Source of the DNA: Bradyrhizobium sp.
GTDB taxonomy: Bacteria > Pseudomonadota > Alphaproteobacteria > Rhizobiales > Xanthobacteraceae
Direction: 5' to 3'
Assembly: GCA_028290305.1 (NCBI GenBank)
Contig: JAQGKC010000241.1
Location: 1-34,735, forward strand
Length of the DNA stretch: 34,735 nt
Part shown: positions 30,460 to 34,735 of the stretch, one piece after another
Numbering within the stretch: position 1 is the first letter of the stretch
Layout of the letters: the number at the start of each line of letters is the position of its first letter
The notes under the pieces: model-generated
What the model saw: the letters and a program-made list of their open reading frames with translations, nothing else
What the model was told of the DNA's origin: nothing
Database searches by the model: none
Position numbers and translations under genes: made by a program

Positions 30460-30855
30460 TTAACCGAAGCGGCCACCTTTCTGGATCACCTCGATCTTGT
30501 AGCCGTCGGGATCGGACACGAAGAAAAAGCGCGCGAGCGTCGCGCCGTCATGCTTGAAATCGCGCAGTGGCCCGGGCGACAATTTCTCTTGTTCGAATCT
30601 GGCGTGCTCGGCATCGAGATTGTCGACGACGACGGCGAGATGGCCGTATCCGTCGCCTGGGATGTAAGGCTCCTTGCGCCCGAAATTCACAGTCAGTTCG
30701 ACTTCGAACGGCGACGATGCGTGGCGTAAATAAATCAGTGCGAAGTCTGGAAACACAAGACGATCGGCGATCTGCAGGTCAAACGCACGGGCGTAGAAAT
30801 CGAGCGACTTGGCTTCATCGAGAACGCGGATCATCGAGTGAACCGGCTTTGCCAT
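30460..30855 (-). CDS. VOC family / glyoxalase I-like protein
   Basis: Metal-dependent enzyme of the vicinal oxygen chelate superfamily, close to glyoxalase I (lactoylglutathione lyase). The 131-residue protein keeps the four metal ligands of GloA at matching positions: His6 (VHSMIRV), Glu53 (FEVELTVN), His72 (DGYGHLAV) and Glu122 (DPDGYKIEV). FFFVSDPDGYKIEVIQK is the family C-terminus. The start ATG directly abuts the stop of the cytochrome c gene, and subunit 3 follows 27 bases after. Whether it acts on methylglyoxal adducts or on a product of the neighbouring dehydrogenase is open. It has no signal peptide, so it acts in the cytoplasm. Confidence 0.88.
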   Translation of the reverse strand: MAKPVHSMIRVLDEAKSLDFYARAFDLQIADRLVFPDFALIYLRHASSPFEVELTVNFGRKEPYIPGDGYGHLAVVVDNLDAEHARFEQEKLSPGPLRDFKHDGATLARFFFVSDPDGYKIEVIQKGGRFG

Positions 30856-31263
30856 TCAGTTCAATCCCTTGAGATAGGTGATGATGGCGGCGCGCGTTTC
30901 AGCCTTGGCCTGGCGGTACGGCATCATGGCGCCGGGAATGACGGCCTGCGGATCCGTCAGCCACGCGTCGAGCCGGTCCTCGTCCCAGGTGAAACCGGCC
31001 TGCGCCAGACCTGGCGAATAATGGAAGCCTTCGGCCTTGCCGGCCTGTCGGCCGACGATCTGGACCAGCGCCGGTCCCTGCCGGGGAGCGTCGGAGAGAC
31101 TGGTTGTGTGACACGTGGCGCATTGCTGTTTGAAAAGCGCCGCGCCATCGGGTGGCTTTGCCGCAGGCAAGGATATTTGCGCCAAGGCGGCATCGACAGT
31201 CGATATCGCGCTGCAAAATCCCAGCCCTATGACGAGTATCGCACGTCGCTTTCTCATGGACAT
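30856..31263 (-). CDS. Periplasmic c-type cytochrome of the dehydrogenase operon
   Basis: Single-haem class I cytochrome c, likely electron acceptor of the GMC dehydrogenase. The 135-residue precursor has a signal peptide (RKRRAILVIGLGFCSAISTVDAALA, cleavage about residue 28), the haem-binding CATCH at 48-52 with His52 as axial ligand, GPALVQIVGRQAG, FHYSPGLAQAGFTWDEDRLDAWLTDP, and the sixth-ligand Met in IPGAMMPY (Met114 most likely). A GTG at 31266 lies directly before the ATG used here, and an ATG at 31257 is another choice. It is first in the operon; no strong ribosome binding site is visible. Confidence 0.92.
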   Translation of the reverse strand: MSMRKRRAILVIGLGFCSAISTVDAALAQISLPAAKPPDGAALFKQQCATCHTTSLSDAPRQGPALVQIVGRQAGKAEGFHYSPGLAQAGFTWDEDRLDAWLTDPQAVIPGAMMPYRQAKAETRAAIITYLKGLN

Positions 31264-31373
31264 CACCGTTGGCGCGACCCGAGCTTAGTTCGTCGCGAAC
31301 AAGCGGTGGTAGTAGCGGGCTGTTTATGGTCGAACAAAAGACATTAACGCTGCAAACGTTGCCGCGCGCAGCC

Positions 31374-31793
31374 TCAGTCGTCGTATCCGGCTGAGCCGCG
31401 TTTCGCCTTGACGTCGCTGCGGCGCTTTTTGCCTTCCAGCCGGCGTTGTTTCGAGCCCAGCGTCGGCTTGGTCGGGCGCCGCGGCGTCGGTCGCACCAAA
31501 GCCTCGCGCAGCAGTTCGACCAGCCGGTCGATGGCATCGGCGCGGTTGCGCTCCTGGGTGCGGAAACGCTGCGCATGGATCACGATCACGCCGTCCTTGG
31601 TCATGCGCTGGCCAGCGAGCCGGTTGAGCCGCGCCGCGGCATCCGCCGCCAGCGTTATCCGGCGCGTATCGAAACGCAATTGCGCGGCGGTCGACAGCTT
31701 GTTGACGTTCTGTCCGCCCGGACCCGAGGCGCGCACGAAGCCGATCTCGATCTCGTTCTCGTCAATCGTAAGGTCGCGGGATATCCGCAGCAT
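31374..31793 (-). CDS. arfB: Alternative ribosome-rescue factor ArfB (YaeJ-type peptidyl-tRNA hydrolase)
   Basis: Frees ribosomes stalled on mRNAs without a stop codon by hydrolysing the peptidyl-tRNA. The 139-residue protein has the catalytic GGQ at 26-28 in RASGPGGQNVNKLSTAAQLRFD, the same motif as in release factors. A basic C-terminal tail (KPTLGSKQRRLEGKKRRSDVKAKRG) enters the empty mRNA channel in this family. It lacks the codon-recognition domains of RF1/RF2, which settles the class. The stop lies 107 bases upstream of the cytochrome operon start on the same strand, and a hairpin repeat lies upstream of arfB. Confidence 0.94.
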   Translation of the reverse strand: MLRISRDLTIDENEIEIGFVRASGPGGQNVNKLSTAAQLRFDTRRITLAADAAARLNRLAGQRMTKDGVIVIHAQRFRTQERNRADAIDRLVELLREALVRPTPRRPTKPTLGSKQRRLEGKKRRSDVKAKRGSAGYDD

Positions 31794-31879
31794 GGCGTCA
31801 CCGGAAGCCGGGATGATCCCTGGCGGGAATCGGGTTCTGGAAAGATAGAGGTTTTGCTAGCGAGACTGAAGGACGGATG

Positions 31880-31942
31880 TGTTCCCCGGATGCTGCGCAA
31901 CGCGCCGCTCTTGCGGCGTGGTGCGCTGCTGATCCGGGGTCC
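31880..31942. repeat. Hairpin repeat, family G (CCCCGGAT ends)
   Basis: Ends CCCCGGAT (31884-31891) and ATCCGGGG (31932-31939) are perfect complements. Inner pairing GCTGCGCA with GTGCGCTGC and a central stem CGCCGC-TCTT-GCGGCG (31903-31918) continue the hairpin. It is flanked by TGTT and TCCA and lies between the M16 pair (3' side) and arfB. Elements of this form are familiar in Bradyrhizobium genomes; no gene is visible in this 178-base gap. Confidence 0.8.
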
Positions 31943-31971
31943 ATGGGGCGGGCCCCCCAAGGGGTGCGGGT

Positions 31972-33348
31972 CTAGTTCGCCGTGGGCGGCGGCACCGCGG
32001 CCGCCGGCTGTGCGGCGGCTTGCGGGGCGCGGCCGACGATGACTGTGAGCAGGCCTTGCCCCCACAGCCGCCTGGCGGCGTTCTTGGCGTCATCGAGGGT
32101 CACGGCATCGACGATGGCGTTGCGTTTCTCGATGTAGTCAATCGGAAGCTTATCCAATTGGTACTGCAACAACGCCGACGCCAGTTTCGATGAGGTGTCC
32201 AGCGCCAGCATCTGCGAGCCCTTGAGATAGGACTTGGCCTCATCCAGCTCCTGCTGGGTCGGGCCATCTTCGGCCATGCGGCGGATTTCCTTGTTGATGG
32301 CCTCGACGGTGTCGCCAGCGCGGTCGGCGCGGGTTCCGGTATTTCCGACGAACAGCGCGGAGTGATCCATCCACAGCAGCGCTTCATAGACCGAATAGGC
32401 AAGGCCGCGTTTCTCGCGGACCTCGTGGTAGAGCCGCGACGACAGTGTTCCGCCGCCGAGAATGTGGTTCACGACATAGCCGGCCATGAAATTCGGATCG
32501 TGGCGCTTGATGCCGGGGCCGCCGAACGTCACCACGGTCTGCGGCACGTCGAGCGGAATGAACGCACGCTGCGGCGGCTTGGCGGCTTCGATGTCGGCGA
32601 CCGGCGTAAGGTCCGCTTTGGCCGGCAATCCGCCGAACGTCCGGTCAAGCAATTTGCCGAGCGTGTCGGCATCGACATCGCCAACCACAGCGATCCGAAG
32701 CGTGTCCTTGGCCAGCACGTGGCTGACATAATTCTTCAGGTCGGCGACATCGATTTTCGGCACGCTTTCCAGCGTGCCGTCGGAGGGCCGGCCGTAGGGG
32801 TGATCGCCAAAGGCGATTTGCAGGAACTTGCGGCTGGCCAGCGCCGACGGATTGGAGCTGTCGCTGCGCAGGCCGGAAATGACCTGGGCGCGAATGCGCT
32901 CGACATCGGCGCTGTCGAAATGCGGCGATGTCAGCGACATCCGAAGCAGATCGAAAGCCTCATCGCGGGTATCCTTGAGCATGCGCAGCGAACCACGGAA
33001 ATAATCCCGCGTCGAATTGAAGCTCAACTCGATGGCACGGCGATCGAGCCGTTCGTGGAACGTCTTGGAATCGAGGTCGCCCGAGCCTTCGTCGAGCAAA
33101 TCGGCAACCAGGTTGCCGACGCCGGGCTTATCCGCCGGGTCCTGGGTCGCGCCGCCGCCAAAGGCATATTCCATAGCGATCAACGGTACGGTGGCGTCCT
33201 GCACGAACCAGGCCTCGATGCCGCCGGGCGAAACCAGATGCTGGATCTTTGCCGCGGCGTGTGATGGCGTCGACGCCAACGGCGCCATCGCGAGGCAGGC
33301 GCCAAAGATGAGTGCGATGCGCCGCGTGCAAATCCAGGAATAAGTCAC
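31972..33348 (-). CDS. Exported M16 peptidase family protein without zinc site (inactive partner)
   Basis: Second member of an M16B pair; in such pairs one subunit carries the zinc and the other completes the clam-shell and contacts substrate. The 458-residue product has an N-terminal signal (TRRIALIFGACLAMAPLASTPSHA). At the place of HxxEH it has VGNLVADLL, so the three positions are N79, A82 and D83. The C-terminal half has GGGTLSSRLYHEVREKRGLAYSVYE, the R/Y pair typical of the non-catalytic half. GTG 33348 overlaps the stop of the active partner by four bases (GTGA), so synthesis is coupled. A Pro/Ala tail ends the protein. No frameshift is visible; it is not a pseudogene. Confidence 0.9.
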   Translation of the reverse strand: MTYSWICTRRIALIFGACLAMAPLASTPSHAAAKIQHLVSPGGIEAWFVQDATVPLIAMEYAFGGGATQDPADKPGVGNLVADLLDEGSGDLDSKTFHERLDRRAIELSFNSTRDYFRGSLRMLKDTRDEAFDLLRMSLTSPHFDSADVERIRAQVISGLRSDSSNPSALASRKFLQIAFGDHPYGRPSDGTLESVPKIDVADLKNYVSHVLAKDTLRIAVVGDVDADTLGKLLDRTFGGLPAKADLTPVADIEAAKPPQRAFIPLDVPQTVVTFGGPGIKRHDPNFMAGYVVNHILGGGTLSSRLYHEVREKRGLAYSVYEALLWMDHSALFVGNTGTRADRAGDTVEAINKEIRRMAEDGPTQQELDEAKSYLKGSQMLALDTSSKLASALLQYQLDKLPIDYIEKRNAIVDAVTLDDAKNAARRLWGQGLLTVIVGRAPQAAAQPAAAVPPPTAN

Positions 33349-34730
33349 GAACGCTTCTCCTCGCGTTTCGGCGCGGCATCCTTGATCAGATATCCGGTCA
33401 CCGATCGCTTCTTGTCGAGCCATTTTTGCGCGGCCTCGCGGACCTGTTCGGCCGTGACCGCGCGAATGCGATCCGGCCAGCTCCTGATATCCTCGATGCT
33501 CAAACCGGTGGTAAGCGCGCCGCCGTACCAGCGCGCCAGTGTTGCCTGATTGTCCTGGGCGTAGATGGCCTCGGCGATCAGTTGGGTTTTGACGCGCTCG
33601 AGATCCTCGGCGCGAACCGTGTTTTGTCCGATGTCTGATATCACGCGGTCGATTACCTGCTCGACCTGCGCGAACTCGACGCCGGGTTTCGGCGAGACCG
33701 AGATCATGAATTGCGTCGGGTCGAGCGCGGTGCCCTGATATCCGGCGCTGGCGCTGACCGCGAGCGGCTGGTCGACCACCAGCGCGCGGTAAAGGTAGGA
33801 ATTGCTGCCGCTGCCCATCAACTGCGCGAGCACGTCGAGCGCCGCACTTTCCCCGGCGGCCGCGGTGGTGGCGGACGGCACGAGATAATAGCGCCGCACG
33901 CTGGGCTGTTCGACGCGCGGATCGGACAGCGTCACGGTGCGCGGCGCGACCGGCGTCGGCTCCTGCGGCCGAATACGCCGCGCCGGTATAGCGGGCTGCG
34001 CCGGGACCTCGCCGAACGTCCGCTCCGCCATTGGGCGGACATCCTTGGCGTCGACGTCGCCGGCGATCACCAGCGTGGCGTTGTTCGGCGCATCGAACCG
34101 TTTGTAGAACGCCAGCGCATCCTCGCGATTGAGTTTTTCGATTTCGTGGTGCCAGCCGATCACCGGGCGGCCATAGGGATGGTTGAGATACAACGCGGCC
34201 ATGATCTGCTCGGTCAGCCGTGCTTCCGGATTATTGGCGACCCGCATGTTGTATTCTTCGAGCACGACGTCGCGCTCCGGCAGCACGTTCTCGTCCTTGA
34301 GGATCAGGCCGGTCATGCGATCGGCTTCGAACTCCATCATTTTGCCAAGCTGGTCTTTGGTGACGCGCTGGTAGTAGCCGGTGTAGTCGGTGGAGGTGAA
34401 CGCGTTCTCGCTGCCGCCGACGCGCTGAACGGTCTGGGAGAATTCGCCCGCCGGATGTTTGGCGGTGCCCTTGAACATCAGGTGTTCGAGGAAGTGCGCG
34501 AGGCCGGATTTGCCCGGGGTCTCGTCGGCCGAGCCGACCTTGTACCAGACCATCTGGGTGACCACCGGGGTGCGGTGATCGGGGATCACCACCACGTTCA
34601 TGCCGTTGGCCAGGGTGAAGGTGGCGGGCCGTTCAGACGTCACGGTCTGGGCGCTTGACAGAGTTGGGGCGAGCAGCAGCGCGGCAATGGCGACAGACCG
34701 CAAAACGAATCTGGATGATGAGAGTGGCAT
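33345..34730 (-). CDS. Exported M16 zinc peptidase (pitrilysin/MPP-like, active partner)
   Basis: Inverzincin metalloprotease of the M16B type. The 461-residue precursor has a signal peptide (RSVAIAALLLAPTLSSAQ, cleavage near residue 28) and the inverted zinc motif HFLEH at 79-83 (GLAHFLEHLMFKG). The downstream glutamate ligand is in PERDVVLEEYNMR, about Glu159, at the usual 76-residue spacing. SENAFTSTDYTGYY and YLNHPYGRPVIGW are further family marks. The C-terminal half has SGSNSYLYRALVVDQPLA, an R/Y-like element. The start ATG is five bases from the window end. It is translated first in a coupled pair with the zinc-less partner. Periplasmic peptide turnover is likely; the true substrate is unknown. 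Confidence 0.94.
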   Translation of the reverse strand: MPLSSSRFVLRSVAIAALLLAPTLSSAQTVTSERPATFTLANGMNVVVIPDHRTPVVTQMVWYKVGSADETPGKSGLAHFLEHLMFKGTAKHPAGEFSQTVQRVGGSENAFTSTDYTGYYQRVTKDQLGKMMEFEADRMTGLILKDENVLPERDVVLEEYNMRVANNPEARLTEQIMAALYLNHPYGRPVIGWHHEIEKLNREDALAFYKRFDAPNNATLVIAGDVDAKDVRPMAERTFGEVPAQPAIPARRIRPQEPTPVAPRTVTLSDPRVEQPSVRRYYLVPSATTAAAGESAALDVLAQLMGSGSNSYLYRALVVDQPLAVSASAGYQGTALDPTQFMISVSPKPGVEFAQVEQVIDRVISDIGQNTVRAEDLERVKTQLIAEAIYAQDNQATLARWYGGALTTGLSIEDIRSWPDRIRAVTAEQVREAAQKWLDKKRSVTGYLIKDAAPKREEKRS

Positions 34731-34735
34731 GGCGG

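Noticed and set aside
31288..31300. GTTCGTCGCGAAC as operator of the cytochrome operon
   Set aside because: Only five-base arms and no promoter boxes placed around it; too weak to call.
31972..33348. Zinc-less M16 gene as a decayed pseudogene
   Set aside because: The frame is intact, the R/Y motif and signal peptide are kept, and inactive partners are normal in this family.
1..34735. CRISPR array, prophage, insertion sequence or genomic island
   Set aside because: No regularly spaced direct repeats, transposase, integrase or tRNA boundary is seen; the repeats found are single hairpin units and the genes are core types with even base composition.

Overview
The window is a stretch of a high-GC alphaproteobacterial chromosome. 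It most resembles the Nitrobacteraceae (Bradyrhizobium, Rhodopseudomonas, Afipia type). Supporting signs are the hisZ-hisG pair, the rhizobial order of pmbA, an inositol-monophosphatase-family gene, DUF4170, DUF374, waaA, lpxK and DUF2093, a RluB with a very long basic N-terminus, a DUF6101 protein, a fluoroacetate-dehalogenase homologue, and many palindromic intergenic repeats of the kind common in these genomes. I see no tRNA, rRNA, CRISPR array, transposase or phage gene. The gene content is mostly core and housekeeping.

Layout. 1-4181 (minus strand): a polyprenyl-phosphate-type glycosyltransferase cut by the window edge, hisG and hisZ overlapping by 4 bases, and rsmE. 4385-6002 (plus): an unrecognised exported four-cysteine protein beginning at TTG, then ubiA (ubiquinone). 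6155-6730 (minus): a DUF6101 protein. 6975-12533 (plus): a tight cluster with overlapping ends, pmbA, an inositol-monophosphatase-family phosphatase, DUF4170, a DUF374 acyltransferase, waaA and lpxK. Its last three genes build Kdo-lipid A. DUF2093 lies convergent to it. 13082-13918 is an exported dienelactone-hydrolase-like protein with alanine in the nucleophile position. xseA (minus) follows, divergent from a three-gene unit at 15667-17531: membrane-anchored hydrolase, six-helix membrane protein and winged-helix regulator. That unit is preceded by a promoter whose -10 box lies inside a palindrome.

17725-26896 holds purD, an acyl-CoA dehydrogenase divergent from a fluoroacetate-dehalogenase homologue, tadA divergent from rluB, rsmD, and mutL. 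27217-28127 carries a small exported Gly/Ala-rich protein with a terminator, and a ribbon-helix-helix protein. 28281-31263 (minus) is a redox operon: cytochrome c, VOC/glyoxalase protein, Tat-exported gluconate-dehydrogenase-type subunit 3 and a GMC flavoprotein. It looks like a periplasmic three-component dehydrogenase that passes electrons to the respiratory chain. arfB follows, then a translationally coupled pair of exported M16 peptidases in which only the first-translated one keeps the zinc site.

At least seven gene gaps hold palindromic repeats of several different families. One family occurs twice, at 6008-6141 and 12538-12659. Another repeat supplies the stop codon and last residues of the dehalogenase gene. 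The most interesting protein-level points are the nucleophile-less hydrolase, the hydrolase/membrane/regulator module with its operator, the redox operon with an embedded glyoxalase-like gene and a cysteine cluster, and the fully conserved defluorinase active site. Function calls rest on motif and family recognition by eye; no database search was run.
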